Source: Ahaetulla prasina
Lineage: Eukaryota > Chordata > Lepidosauria > Squamata > Colubridae
NCBI RefSeq assembly: GCF_028640845.1
Contig: NC_080540.1
Span: forward strand, 99,008,061-99,072,060
Direction: 5' to 3'
DNA length: 64,000 nucleotides
Positions 11,660-23,849 of this stretch are shown here, in pieces. Numbering within the stretch: position 1 is the first letter of the stretch; every line of letters starts with the position of its first letter. Position numbers and translations under genes: made by a program. The notes beneath the pieces are model-generated. The model searched no databases and was not told where the DNA came from. It worked only from the letters and a program-made list of their open reading frames with translations.

Positions 11660-12172
11660 TTAAACATGTTGAGCAATCATGGTATATACTCACAGAATCA
11701 CAGCCTACAAAGACATCAAATGTTTGATAAAACTATGTGAAAAAGATAAAAATGTGAAAATATTTGCAGATCCCTCGCATCCTGGACATAAACTGTTTCA
11801 ACTCCTACCCTCAAGACGACGCTATAGAGCACTGTACACCAGAACAACTAGACACAAGAACAGTTTTTTCCCAAAGGCCATCACTCTGCTAAACAAATAA
11901 TTCCCTCAACACTGTCAGACTATTTACTGAATCTGCACTACTATTAATCGTTTCATAATTCCCATCACCAATCTCTTTTCACTTATGACTGTATGACTAT
12001 AACTTGTTGCTGGCAATCCTTATGATTTATATTGATATATTGATCATCAATTGTGTTGTAAATGTTGTACCTTGATGAACGTATCTTTTCTTTTATGTAC
12101 ACTGAGAGCATATGCACCAAGACAAATTCCTTGTGTGTCCAATCACACTTGGCCAATAAAATTCTATTCTAA
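11660..12172 (+). mobile_element. L3-like LINE 3' end with C-terminal codons
   Basis: The longest plus-strand copy of the family. Positions 11679-11900 encode ITAYKDIKCLIKLCEKDKNV, then HPGHKLFQLLPSRRRYRALY and NSFFPKAITLLNK, the normal end of this LINE's ORF2. The 3' UTR ends CACTTGGCCAATAAAATTCT. Positions 10,920-11,660 show no other feature. Confidence 0.88.
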
Positions 12173-13800
12173 AGTTTGTCAACTAGTTTATTCTTTCAGG
12201 AAACATTCTTATTTTATTGACAATATAGAAGAGAAATGGAGGAAAAAAGCCTATTTATTCATGCAAAATAAAGTTTAATAAATGTTAACTTCATTCATTG
12301 GCTTTTATTAACTGAGTAACAACTGGAATTCCAATAAAAAATTGATAATATTGCTTAGCAATACAGTTGGCAGTAGCAATCCTTCCACTAAAGCATATTT
12401 TGCAACCTGGAAATGTAGTAGACTGGTCTTATTTTAAGCCTGGATAAAGCCAACATTTACTTTTGAAAGGAATCCAGCTATCTGTACTGAAGTGAGCCAT
12501 TGGCTTCATCTAGGAAGCCTGCAGCTGTGGAGACATTATGCATCAAAACACTTGGCAACAATTAAAAAGCAATAAAAGATTCTTACTCATCAAAGATACC
12601 ACAAAACTGAATACAAATAGAGAGAATATTTGTCATAGGGGTAAAAAAATATATTAGTCATAAGATCAGGACATAATAGTTCGTGGGAATAGAGTGGGGG
12701 AGTATAATTATAATTGGCAACAATTCCTCCATCCTATTACATTAAATAATGTTTGTATTTGTCTTGCTTTTGGCCAACTCTTCAGTTCCAGAAAAGGCTT
12801 CACTTGGATTGTTCTCACTGATGCATTTATAACCACATTTTAGAGAGCTTCTGTTCAATATTCATTCAGTGCTGCCTACAGTATATATTCTGCCATTTTT
12901 TTCTGAGATCTCAAAGTCCTCCTCCTCCTCATCTTCCTCCTCCTCCTCCTTCTTCTTGCTGTTCCACAGGTTAATTGTTCTCACTGTTAAGAAGTTTCTC
13001 CTTAATTCCTTCTAATTAAACTCTTCCTCCTCCATGTACATTACTTAATATCAAGACTTAAGGCCAAAATTCATTAATGTATAACTAACACTTCTATGCA
13101 ACTTGCATTGGTTTTTTAATGTTATATTCTCAGCAAATCTCTCAAATTACAGTTCAGTGGAGGAAATGGTGAATTGCTTTAACTCTGAACAGCTCAGAAC
13201 ATCTGAATACAGCTCAGGTGTTGATGGCCTGAAAGAAATGGACAGTGATAGTCTAAAGCAGTGTTTCCCAAACTTAGTAACTTTAAGTTGAGTGGACTTC
13301 AACTCCCAGAATCCACCAAGCCGGCATGTGATTATTCTAAAGCTATGCTCATTGGGACATGAATGTGCATGTATTTTTTTTTTCTGGGAACCTGACTGGT
13401 CTGTGATGAACATTAGATGATATGATACAACAAGGGACATGGATCATAAAACTGATGTATCAAAGATCAAGGTTTGAGAGAGCAAATGTATATACAGGAT
13501 ATGAATATGTCTAAAGCAAACAGAAGAATTTCCATTCTTTGATAGAATGTTTATAAATTATAATTATAGGTTAATGGATGGAGAAAGGTTAAGGTACACA
13601 AATCTTGGATGAAGTGTAGTGGATAGTTTGTGATCTGTCTTAAGGAATTAATATTTGTTGAAAAAACTGAAAATGTGTATAATTGTACTTCTGCCCACTT
13701 TGTTATATGGTTGTGAGAATTTGATATGGCAGGAGAAATAAAGATTTTTGATATGGCAGGAAAAATAAAGATTTTGGGGATTCCCAAAATCCCCAAATCT
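12173..13800. other. Mostly unique DNA with short decayed fragments
   Basis: No gene seen. A CTC/CTT-rich stretch at 12917-12960 abuts a short CR1 tail (about 12962-13025, minus strand). Positions 13260-13325 resemble one arm of the family B hairpin MITE (GACTTCAACTCCCAGAATCC). Confidence 0.5.
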
Positions 13801-14040
13801 TTAACCAAAGACTATCTACTATTGACCTCACCCCATTCCTAAGAGGTCTGTAAGGGGCGTGCATAAGAGCACCAGCGTGTCTACCGTTCCTGTCCTAATG
13901 TTCCCTTTGATTGTATCCAATTCATATAGTTATTTCATGCTTATGCTTATATATATATGCTTATATATCGTATAGTCATTTCTTGCTTATGCTTATATAT
14001 ACTGTTGTGACAAATAAATAAAATAAAAAATAAATAAATA
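13800..14040 (+). mobile_element. CR1/Rex1-type LINE extreme 3' end
   Basis: Encodes only the last residues (LTPFLRG, then stop) of the LINE seen at 4597-5709, then the same GGGGCGTGCATAAGAG UTR, TATATA run and TGTGACAAATAAATAAAA tail. It is a strongly 5'-truncated insertion. Confidence 0.85.
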
Positions 14041-14284
14041 AAATACTAAAGTATAATGAACACAGGGGTAATGAAGTTGTTAAGTAGTGTGCACATTCAA
14101 CCAATCAGCAAGAATGAATGAGTCCTGAATGAATGGGGATTAAACACAGAAGTGAGTAAACAGAATGAAAGAAATACATTGAGGTAAAGTAGTTAAATCC
14201 TATAAAGAGAATGAATGAAGAATGAATCTCAAAACATCTAGGAAGGAAGGGTGACTCATCTGAAAGAAGACAATTGCAGAATTT

Positions 14285-14635
14285 CTTTCCGCTCCAAACT
14301 TGATTGCAGAAAATATGACTTCAGTAACAGAGTTGTTAATACCTGGAATGCACTACCAGACTCTGTGGTCTCTTCCCAAAATCCCCAAAGCTAACCAGAA
14401 ACTATTTACTATTGACTTCACCCCATTCCTAAGAGATCTGTAAGAGGCGTGCATAAGAGCACAAGCGTGCCTACTGTTCCTGTCCTAATGTTCCCTGTAA
14501 TTGTATCCAATTTGTATAATTATTACATACTTATGCTTATATATATGCTTATATATCCTATAGTTATTTCATGCTTATGCCTATATATACTGTTATGACA
14601 AATAAATAAATAAATAAATAAATAAAATAAAACAA
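14285..14635 (+). mobile_element. CR1/Rex1-type LINE 3' fragment
   Basis: Contains DCRKYDF, then NTWNALPDSVVSSQNPQ with a one-base frame loss, then LTPFLRD-like codons, the common UTR and an AAATAAAT tail. It is the same family as 4597-5709 and 13800-14040, inserted in the same orientation 250 bp from the latter. Confidence 0.85.
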
Positions 14636-15049
14636 TTGAGAAAGCCTTGATTAGAAAGAGCCCATGGCATCCTCAAGGGCCAATTCTAGTTTAGAGGTTG
14701 CAAACTATAGAGGACACCCAAACTGAAAAGATTTCTGAAAAACAGAATAAAGTGAACAGTAGTATGTGTGTATCAGTGTGCCTGCTTGAAGGTTAAATAT
14801 AATTCTGCAACAATGGGTGCTGATGTAATTAAAAATACTTACTGTGATTCTCAGTAAATAGGGTGAAAATGTCTGAGAAAAGAAAAAAAAATCGTCCAGG
14901 GCTAAAAATCAGAGGCACAAAGCTAAAAAAAAAAAGTGAAGGAAAAAAAGAAAGAAACAAGAGGGTGCCTTTTTGAAATTCCTAACAAAATTGGAAGATC
15001 AACCAAACTAAAGGAGGCACCAGAATGTGATTTTGCCCAAGGGCAAAAG

Positions 15050-15170
15050 AGTGTCAACCTTGGCAACTTTAAGACTTGTGAACTTCAACTCCCAGATTTT
15101 CCCAGCCAGCCATGCTGGGAGTTGAAATCCACAAGTCTTAAACTTGCCAGGATTGGACACCTCTGGTTTC
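15050..15170. mobile_element. Hairpin MITE, family B copy 2
   Basis: Shares TCAACCTTGGCAACTTTAAG and its inverted complement with the perfect copy at 42776-42908. The loop reads CCAGCCAGCATGCTGGG and the arms carry several mismatches. It is an older copy. Confidence 0.75.
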
Positions 15171-15901
15171 CAGCCAGTTCTGGAACTGTAAATGCAGAGA
15201 GGTGAGAAGCTTCAAAAGCCAACATACATAATGATCTATGGACATGTTGGAAGCATAGATAGAAAGATCTGGAAAATGGTTTGGACAAAACCAGGATTCA
15301 GCTATATTTAATTTCATAATTTCTTATGTTTCCTATTTCTTATGTTTCTATATTTCATTTCCTAATTTCTTCTGTTTCTTATATCCTTTTTGTATTTAAT
15401 TTCTTTGGATTCAAATTTTTTGTTCTTTTCTTTTGCTCTGTTACTTACTTCAAAAGTGAATAATGTACGGTGTATGCTTGTATGTTTTTTTAATTGGAAA
15501 AAAGTGTCAGTATCACCTTTCTGACAGGCAATGCTGTGTTCTCTGGTTCAGGAAATAGTGGTTTTTTAAAAGAGAGGATGTAAATGTTCGCAACATTCTG
15601 CCTGCTCTTTTTTTCTCATGACTCCTCTTCAAGGTTGCTTTTTTTAAAAAAACCGCTGAACTGTGCTCAAGAAAATTGTACTATAGGATTACATACTTTT
15701 GAATAAGGCTACGTTGATGGATTGTAGAAATTTGACCTTAAGGCTTAATTTTCAATTTTTTTTCATCATGAGCCTTTCTTCAATTCAATTCTGCGCCTTC
15801 AGATTTTATCTCTTCCTCTTTAACCTATTTGTAAAAAAAATTGAGTCTTTTCAAGATGGCCTTCCATATATACAGAGGGTGGCAAGAAAAGTGATACAGA
15901 G

Positions 15902-16166
15902 CAGTGGTGGGATTCAAATTGTTTTACTACCAGTTCTTTGGGCGTGGCTTAGTGGGCGTGGCAGGGAAAGAATACTTTAAAATCTCCATTCCCACCCCAC
16001 TCCAGGGGAAGGTTACTGCAAAATCCCCATTCTCTCCTGATCAGCTGGGACTCAGGAGGCAGAGGTGGTATTTACCAGTCAGAGGTGGTATTTACTGGTT
16101 CTTCAGTAAAATCAAAATTTCCACTACTGGTTCTCCAGAACTGGTCAGAACCTGCTGAAGTCTCTG
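15902..16166 (-). mobile_element. hAT-like family A copy 2 with perfect 8-bp TSD
   Basis: Starts CAGTGGTGGGATTCAAATTG and ends CTGAAGTCTCTG. The flanking 8-mers atacagag at 15894-15901 and 16167-16174 are identical. The body includes GGGCGTGGCTTAGTGGGCGT. The opposite end resembles the starts of copies 1, 3 and 6, so it is inserted in reverse. Confidence 0.9.
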
Positions 16167-16439
16167 ATACAGAGACTTCAGGACATGTCCTGGAAAGTCT
16201 GAAGGAACTTGGGATGTTTAATCAAGAGAAAAGATACCAAGGAAGATATGTCAGTGAAGAGAACCACAGGAAAATGACAAAAAGTAATTTTTCAGTGGCC
16301 TTAGGAACTATGAAATAATAGGTGTATATTTATTTTATTTATTTATTTTATTAATTTAATTTATTTATTACACCAACCTATATTGAATTTGAATTTAAAT
16401 TAATTTTTTTGTTTGTTGGTCCATATATTTCCCACATTT

Positions 16440-16655
16440 ATTAGTTTTATAAATAACTCAAGGCAGCGAACATACCTAATACTCCTTCCTCCTATTATTC
16501 CCATAACAACAACCCTGTAGGGTGAGTTGGGCTGAAAAAGAATGACTGGCCTAAAGTCACCCAGCTGGCTTTCATGCCTAAGACAGGACTAGAACTCACA
16601 GTCTCCTGCTTTCTAGCCTGGTGCCTTAAGCACTAGATCACACTGGTTCTGAATT
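16440..16655 (-). mobile_element. MIR/CORE-like SINE
   Basis: On the minus strand it contains GTGACTTTAGGCCAGTCATT, CCCAACTCACCCTACAGGG and GCCTTGAGTTATTTATAAA. Similar degraded copies occur at 31800, 42255, 55640 and 58590. The family name is not certain. Confidence 0.65.
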
Positions 16656-16664
16656 GAAAGATAA

Positions 16665-18290
16665 AGGAATAATAATGCCTTGAAAGAGGTGGTGGTGAGA
16701 CCTCTTCTCAAGAAGCCTTCCCTGGACCCAGCTGTTTTAGGAAATTACCGTCCAGTCTCCAACCTTCGTTTTACGGCGAAGGTTGTAGAAATCTTGATGG
16801 CACGTCAATTACCCCAGTACCTGGATGAAACTGTCTATCTCGACCCGTTCCAGTCCGACTTCCGGCCCGGATACAGTACTGAGACGGCTTTGGTCGCGTT
16901 GGTGGATGATCTCTGGAGGGCCAGGGATAAGGGTTATTCCTCTGCCCTAGTCCTATTAGACCTCTCAGCGGCTTTCGATACCATCGACCATGGTATCCTG
17001 CTGCGCCGGTTGGAGGGTTTGGGAGTGGGGGGCACCGTTTATCGGTGGTTCTCCTCCTACCTCTCTGACCGGATGCAGACGGTGTTGACAGGGGGGCAGA
17101 GATCGACCCCGAGGTGCCTCATGTGTGGGGTGCCGCAGGGATTGATTCTCTCGCCCCTCCTGTTCAACATCTATATGAAGCCACTGGATGAGATCATCAG
17201 TGGTTTTGGGGTGAGGTACCAACTGTACACTGATGACACACAGCTGTACTTTTCCACCCCAGGCCACCCCAACAGAGCTATCGAAGTGCTGTCCCGGTGT
17301 TTGGAAGCCGTACGGGTCTGGATGGAGAGAAACAGGCTCAAGCTTAATCCCTCCAAGACGGAGTGGCTGTAGATGCCGGTGCCCCGGTACAGTCAGCTGC
17401 AGATGTGGCTGACTGTTGGGGGCGAGTAATTGGCCCCGATGGAAAGGGTGTGCAACTTGGGCATGCTCCTGGATGGACGGTTGTCCTTTGAAGACCATTT
17501 GACGACCGTCTCCAGGAGAGCCTTTTATCAGGTTCGCCTGATCCGCCAGTTGCGCCCCTTCCTGGACCGGGATGCCCTATGCACGGTCACTCATGCTCTC
17601 GTTACTTCTCGCTTGGACTATTGCAATGCTCTCTACATGGGGCTCCCCTTGAAGAGTACCCGGAGACTCCAGTTAGTCCAGAATGCGGCTGCGCGGGTTA
17701 TTGAGGGAGCAGTTCGAAGCTCCCATGTAACACCTATCCTGCACAGACTGCACTGGCTACCTGTCGTCTTCCGGGTGCGCTTCAAGGTATTGGTTACTAC
17801 CTTTAAAGCGCTCCATGGCTTAGGACCGGGATACTTACGGGACCGTCTACTGCCGTCCTCTATCTCCCAACGACCGGTGCGTTCTCACAGAGGGACTCCT
17901 CAGGGTGCCGTCAGCCAAACAATGTCGACTGGTGGCCACCAGGGGGAGAGCTTCTCTGTGGGGGCTCCTACCCTGTGGAACGAACTTTCCCCTGGATTTC
18001 GACAACTATCTGACCTTAGGACCTTTCGCCGCGAACTTAAAACCCATTTATTCCACCTTGCTGGACTGGCTTGATTTTTAAAATTTAAAATTTGATTTTA
18101 TGGGTTTGAAATTTCTGTCAATTTTATAGGGCGTTATTACATTTTAAATTTGGCCATTTGAATAAGTTTTTTAAGGGTTGTTTTTTAGTATTGTATGTAT
18201 TGTTTTTTTTGTATTTTATTTTGGCTGTTCACCGCCCTGAGTCCTTCGGGAGAAGGGCGGTATACAAATTAAAATATTATTATTATTATT
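16665..18290 (+). pseudogene. L2 LINE ORF2 fragment with two premature stops
   Basis: Reverse transcriptase of the L2 clade: RPLLKKPSLDPAVLGNYRPV, LLDLSAAFDTIDHGILLRRL, GVPQGLILSPLLFNIYMKPL, then YTDDTQLYF where the catalytic box is normally YADD. A TAG follows EWL at 17370 and a TAA at 17427; between and after them the frame continues to AGLA at 18074. The 3' end has the hairpin CCGCCCTGAGTCCTTCGGGA and an ATT tail. It is dead, with the changed RT box and both stops visible. The 5' part (endonuclease) is missing. Confidence 0.92.
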
Positions 18291-18364
18291 ATTATCTTAT
18301 TATAATGAAAAAGGAAATATAAGAAAAAAACCCTTGCCAATGGTAAGATCTGTGCAGTAGTGAA

Positions 18365-18880
18365 ATAGGCTACTTAGGGAGGTTATGGATTTTCCAACTC
18401 TGGAGGTTTTCAAGAAGAGGCTGGACAAACTTCCTCTCCTAATCAGAGGTGGGTTTCAGCAGGTTCTGACCAGTTCTGGAGAACCGGTAGCAGAAATTTT
18501 GAGTAGTTTGGAGAACCGGTAGTAAAAATTCTGACTGGCCCTGCCCCCATTTATTCTCTGCCTCCTAAGTCCCAGCTGATCAGGAGGGAATGGGGATTTT
18601 GCAGTAACCTTCCCCTGGATTGGGGAGAGAATGGAGATTTTGCAGTATCCTTCCTCTGGAGTGGGGTGGGAGTGGAGATTTTACAATATCCTTCCCCTGC
18701 CATGCCCACCAAGCCATGTCACACCCACCAAGACGCACCCACAGAACCGGTAGTAAAAAAAAATTGAAACCCACCACTGTTCCTGATGGTTTAAAATGAT
18801 TTTTCTTGCATGCTGCAGAAGGCTGACTAGGTGTTATATGTGATCCTTTCTGGTTCTACAATTCTACGATGCTGTAATTG
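18365..18880 (+). mobile_element. LINE tail interrupted by hAT-like family A copy 3
   Basis: GAGGTTTTCAAGAAGAGGCTGG (18405) and CTGATGGTTTAAAATGATTT (18782) are parts of one CR1-type 3' end separated by a family A element at 18444-18779. The inserted element starts CAGAGGTGGGTTTCAGCAGG and ends AACCCACCACTG, with duplicated flanks ctcctaat and ttcctgat. The insertion order is therefore clear: LINE first, hAT second. Confidence 0.8.
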
Positions 18881-18889
18881 ATGGGCTAC

Positions 18890-19300
18890 TACGAGTAGTC
18901 CTTGCTTAACAATGGCACTTGGGGCTGGCAACTCCCATTGCTAAGCAACCCAGTCATAAAGTACAATATCATATGATATTTATACAAAGGCAGTTGTAGC
19001 TGTGGTTGTTAAGTGAATCCTGCACAGTGCAGTGACTGCCATTTCTAACCTCTTGCCAACCTTCCCACTGATTTTGTTTGTTGGAAATCTGTGCTGAAGG
19101 TTACAAATGGCATTCAGGTGACCATGGGATATTGTGACTGTTGTAATTGTGAGCCAGTGACCAGGTGCTCAAATTACAATCACATACTGCAGGGTTACTA
19201 CAATGACCACAACTTCAGCAATGAGTAACTTCCTCATTCCGTGTTGCCATAACTTCAAACTGTTGCTGAATGAAGTGGTTTACTAAGGATTACCTGTACT
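18890..19300. mobile_element. TA-type MITE, family E copy 2
   Basis: Starts GAGTAGTCCTTGCTTAAC and ends CTAAGGATTACCTG, with the family's internal AAAGTACAATATCATA-type variants and TTGTTAAGTGAATCC. It is more diverged than the copies at 33380 and 46288. Confidence 0.7.
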
Positions 19301-20445
19301 AGAGCTGGTTTCATCTTTAGGTGAAATGAATACATGGATTTCAGGGGCTTCAGTGAGACAAATAGCCAGCTAAATATCTGCTACCCTCTTTACATCTTTT
19401 CTACAGTTTTCCACAGCAAATATAGTTTATTATAGAGGTACACTTGTCAAAATTCTGTATTGTGCTATATTATTTCTGTCTCATGTTTGTAAATTACTAT
19501 CAATATAAAAATGTCGTCTTTAACTAGTGGATCAAGGGTTCTAGAGAAAAGTATTGAAACAACTATGTAGATATCGCCCAATAATTCATTTAGCACTGCT
19601 TAAAAGTATGTGAGAAACGTTCACTGATTGAATAAAGTTATGAGCGTCATAAGTACTTAGATGTTCCTTTGAAATTGCTAGTCAGATAAACCACAACATA
19701 TTAATTGTGAAACCACCATGCCAAATTTGTCTGATTATGGATAGGTGTGAATTATATGAAAATTGCAAGCTGACATAAAAGCAAGCCTTCTTCTCAAGCT
19801 GTTTCTTACCAATAAAAATATACCATCCTTTGGACCATGTTGTGTGACCGTGTTTTTATTTAGTTTACTTCTAAGGGGGGAAAAAATTAGTTAACTCAGC
19901 TGAATACTTAAAAATATTTCAACTTTAGGTCTACTAGTTTATGTCATGAAAGTCAGAGACATCACATGTCTTTTTTAATTATTTATCTTCTCCAGCCTCC
20001 TCAGTCGATGTTAAGAATTATGCATTGGGTGAGAACTCCCTATTTAAGCCTGGCGAAAGCTCCGGATCCGGGACCCTCTGCATTAATTTATTAATGCAGA
20101 ACAAAATGCCGCGACCATCTCTGCTATCAAGATGAAGATCAATCTTAATTTACTTTAAGCAAACGGAGCAAAGGCAGGAGGACAGGCTGATGTAAGCACC
20201 AGACCTCAACTCAATCTTTGAACGGTACTTGAGAAGAAAGGAAATGGCGCCTCTGCTTAATAGGGCGTGAAAACGAAAGTTAAGGAAGTTAGCGCCCTTA
20301 ACTCTGTTTAAACTTGCTGGATTTTATACTTATGTGAAGAAATGTTAAAGAGAAAAGTTGAAGGACTGCAGAATTGATTTACCCACCCAAATAAGGAGTT
20401 TATGAACAGATTTGACTTTGTTGCAAAGTATAAAGTTTAAGTAAG

Positions 20446-21476
20446 ATGGCTTCTGTGCAATTAAAGCCTGCTGTTTTTAAGGAAACTGGTGCCTCATTAG
20501 CTCAAATATATAAATTACAAGAAGAGTTGAAGGAATTTCTAAAGGCTCAAATTTTTGCTATAGACCAAAAGTTCAAGGAAATTGAAGAGAAAATAATGAA
20601 AGTTAAAGATACTCTTGAAGCTCAGGACGAAGAAATAAAAGAAGACACAGTGGCAGCATTTAAAAGTTTTCTTGAATACACAAATCAGCTGGATGAAAGA
20701 GTTGAAGTTAATCAAGTTAATTTGGACTTAAAAAATAAAATAGAGGAACTTCAGACTAAGGTAGACACTGCAGATGAAGAACGAGTTTTGTTGCAATATA
20801 GAGTAATGGAATCTGCATTGAGAGTGAGAGGTTTGAAAGAAAATAAGTGAGAGAATTTAAAGATGTCTTTGCAGAGATTTTTGCACAGATGATTGGACAG
20901 AAACCTGTAGATCTTAAAACATAAATTGAAAAAATCTATCGTGTTAATTCATGGGTTAAAAGAGAAAGACAGTTACCAAGAGATGTAGTGATTTATTTTA
21001 CAACTAGGAAGATTAGGACTGAGATTTTACAAGCTTCTTATAAAAATAGAACTCAAATATTAGGACAAGAGGTATTAGTGTTAAAAGAAATTCCCTCAAA
21101 AATTTTAAGAAATAGAAAAGAGTTTGCTTTTTTGGTGGATGAATTTAGAAATCGTCAGATATGGTTTAGTAAATTATGCAGGAGAGAAATATTGACTTAA
21201 TACGGTGTTTAAAGCAAGAGATTTTTATATTAATGTATTGAAGGCTGGAATTCCACCACTGTTAGAAGTTAAAATGGGAAGAGAAGTGGATGTGGTTAAA
21301 AAGTATGAGAAGGTAGCAAAGCAAATGCAATCTAAAGGAGAGGCTGTGACTAAGGAAGAAAGGTTGAAAGCAGCAGGGGAAGAGCAAAGAATGATTGTAA
21401 TTACTAAACATAAAGAACAAGGAGTAAAGAAGCAACAATTTCAAACGAAAAGAGCTTCTTTTTATAGGAAAGGGTA
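20446..21476 (+). pseudogene. L1 ORF1 (RNA-binding coiled-coil protein) pseudogene
   Basis: Residues from 20446 form a long coiled coil (EELKEFLKAQIFAIDQKFKE and IEELQTKVDTADEERVLLQY) and end at TGA 20848 just after MESALRVRGLKENK, the start of the ORF1p RRM. In a shifted frame the RRM and C-terminal domain continue: FKDVFAEIFAQMIG, IYRVNSW, RQLPRDVVIYFTTRKIRTEI, LQASYKN. Further breaks follow at 20921 and 21198; the tail runs to 21476. It normally coats L1 RNA. It is not a cellular coiled-coil gene, because it lies in an L1 with a TSD. Confidence 0.88.
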
Positions 21477-21902
21477 AATCACAAGCAAAATTTTTGGATA
21501 TAAAAAGTAGAAAGGGTAATTTATAATTGGCTTTAGTAAGTAGTTAATTAGATAAGTATAAAACTCAGGGGAAAAATTTTTCTTTTTTTTCTTTTTCTTT
21601 TTTTTCTGATATAAAATGCTTTATAGATGGTATTTGGAAATTAAATTGGGGTGTATATGTCTTAATCTGTAATTTAAATGTGGGAGAAATATTATATTGA
21701 TGTTATTCTATATGGTGGATTTAGTTATGTTGGACAAAAACTGATGTTGGGTCATATAAAGTGTTGGAAAAAATTTTTTAAAAAAGAAAAGGAATTGGTT
21801 AAGGCTTGTATGACAAAATGGTTATAAAATATTTGGTAACTCATTGATATGGAAATATGGGGGAGGAAAAAAATGGGTTAAATGTTAATTGTATATAAGT
21901 TT

Positions 21903-22083
21903 CATTCATTTCATTTCATTTCATTTATTAAATTTCTATACCGCCCTTCTCCCGAAGGACTCAGGGCGGTTCACAGCCAACGTAAAACAGAATTCATACA
22001 ATATATATAGATAAATTAAAAACACTGTAAAAAACTGATTTTTTTAAAAAGTTAAGAGAGAAGTTAAGAGTTAAGAGAGAAAA
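21903..22083 (-). mobile_element. Short L2 3' tail, minus orientation
   Basis: A CATTT run, then CTATACCGCCCTTCTCCCGA, the L2 3' hairpin in reverse, and about 100 bp of L2 3' UTR. It abuts, head to head, the plus-strand L2 that begins at 22084. Confidence 0.85.
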
Positions 22084-23460
22084 GGGACAGGGGTTGTTCC
22101 TCTGCCCTGGTCCTATTAGACCTCTCAGCGGCTTTTGATACCATCGACCATGGTATCCTGCTGCGCCGGTTGGAGGGATTGGGAGTGAGAGGCACCGTTT
22201 ATCGGTGGTTCTCCTCCTATCTCTCCGACCGGTCGCAGACGGTGTTGACGGGGGGGCAGAGGTCGGCCCCGAGGCACCTCACTTGTGGGGTGCCGCAAGG
22301 GTCGATTCTCTTGCCCCTTCTGTTCAACATCTATATGAAGCCGCTGGGTGAGATCATCAGTGGCTTCGGTGTGAAGTACCAGCTGTACGCTGATGACACC
22401 CAGCTGTACTTTTCCACACCGGGCCACCCCAATGAAGCCATCGAAGTGCTGTCCCGGTGTTTGGAAGCCGTACGGGTCTGGATGGGGAGAAACAGGCTCA
22501 AGCTCAATCCTTCCAAGACAGAGTGGCTGTGGATGCCGGCATCCCGGTACAGTCAGCTGAGTCCTCGGCTGACTGTTGGGGGCGAGTCACTGGCCCCGAT
22601 GGAGAGGGTGCGCAATCTGGGCGTTCTCCTGGATGAACGGCTGTCTTTTGAAGACCACCTGACGGCCGTCTCCAGGAGAGCTTTCCACCAGGTTCGCCTG
22701 GTGCGCCAGTTGCGCCCCTTTCTAGACCGGGATGCCCTATGCACAGTCACTCACGCCCTCGTGACATCTCGTCTGGATTACTGCAATGCTCTCTACATGG
22801 GGCTCCCCTTGAGGGGCATCCGGAGGCTTCAGTTAGTCCAGAATGCGGCTGCGCGGGTGATAGAGGGAGCCCCTCGTGGCTCCCGTATGACACCTATCCT
22901 GCGCAGACTGCACTGGCTACCTGTGGCTTTCCGGGTGCGCTTCAAGGTTCTGGTGAACGTCTTCAAAGCGCTCCATGGCATAGGGCCGGGCTATTTACGG
23001 GACCGCCTACTGCTACCGAATACCTCTCACCGACCCGTGCGCTCTCACAGAGAGGGACTCCTCAGGGTGCCGTCAGCGAGACAGTGTCGTCTGGCGACAC
23101 CCAGAGGAAGGGCCTTCTCTGTGGGGGCTCCCGCCCTCTGGAACGAACTCCCCCCAGGACTTCGTCAACTCCCAGACCTCCGAACCTTCCGTCGCGAGCT
23201 TAAAACACACTTATTTATCTGCGCAGGACTGGATTAGTTTTTAAATTTGTGGGTTTTTTAATGGGGTTTTTTTTTATCATTTATTCTAAATTTTAATTTC
23301 GGCCAATTGAATAAGTTTTTTAATTGTATTTTAATAGTATTTATATTGTAATATTATTGTCTATTTTATCTGGCTGTGAACCGCCCTGAGTCCTTCGGGA
23401 GAAGGGCGGTATACAAATTTAAATAATAAATAAATAAATAAATAAATAAATAAAATTTTA
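22084..23460 (+). mobile_element. L2 LINE with an intact 3' ORF2 segment
   Basis: From 22084 the frame is open to 23237: LLDLSAAFDTIDHGILLRRL, VPQGSILLPLLFNIYMKPLG, a normal YADDTQLYF, WMPASRYSQLSPRL, VQNAAARVIEGAPRGSRMTP and [16 protein letters not shown]. No stop or frameshift interrupts 355+ codons, so this copy is young. The 5' half of the element is absent. The 3' end has the CCGCCCTGAGTCCTTCGGGA hairpin and an AATA tail. It is about 90% like the dead copy at 16665 by eye. Confidence 0.93.
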
Positions 23461-23849
23461 TAAAATGTTAAAGTTTGGTGGATTATATAAAAAAAATCTA
23501 AAAGAAGATAATGTTTATTTAGTAACTGATGTTATTGGGTATGGATGCTAAAAGTACTGAACAGTTGGAAGCGGTGGAAATTTCAGTGTACCTGAATGAA
23601 TACCCACAAGAAAATATACTGGAATGAATAAGATGGACTGACTACAATTAGAACAATTATTGGATGAAGAAATATCAAATATCTTATGAATGAACATTTC
23701 CTTTTTTCCCCCCTTTATTATGGAGAAGGAGAGTTGAGGTTATAGGGGAGGGATGGGAATTTATGGATAATTAGTGAATGAACATAATTAGTGTATTTTA
23801 GCTTATGACTGTTAGATCTTATAGCCTGTATTTTGCTCTGGGAAGTCCG

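Noticed and set aside
16965..17498. 177-residue minus-strand ORF
   Set aside because: It is antisense to the L2 ORF2; it recurs antisense to the second L2 copy for the same reason.
20446..20850. 134-residue coiled-coil ORF as a host gene
   Set aside because: It is followed in another frame by the conserved L1 ORF1 RNA-binding domain and lies in an element with a 16-bp TSD.
22739..23203. 154-residue ORF overlapping the L2
   Set aside because: It is a shadow frame of the L2 reverse-transcriptase region; Arg/Ser/Pro-rich composition and no domain.
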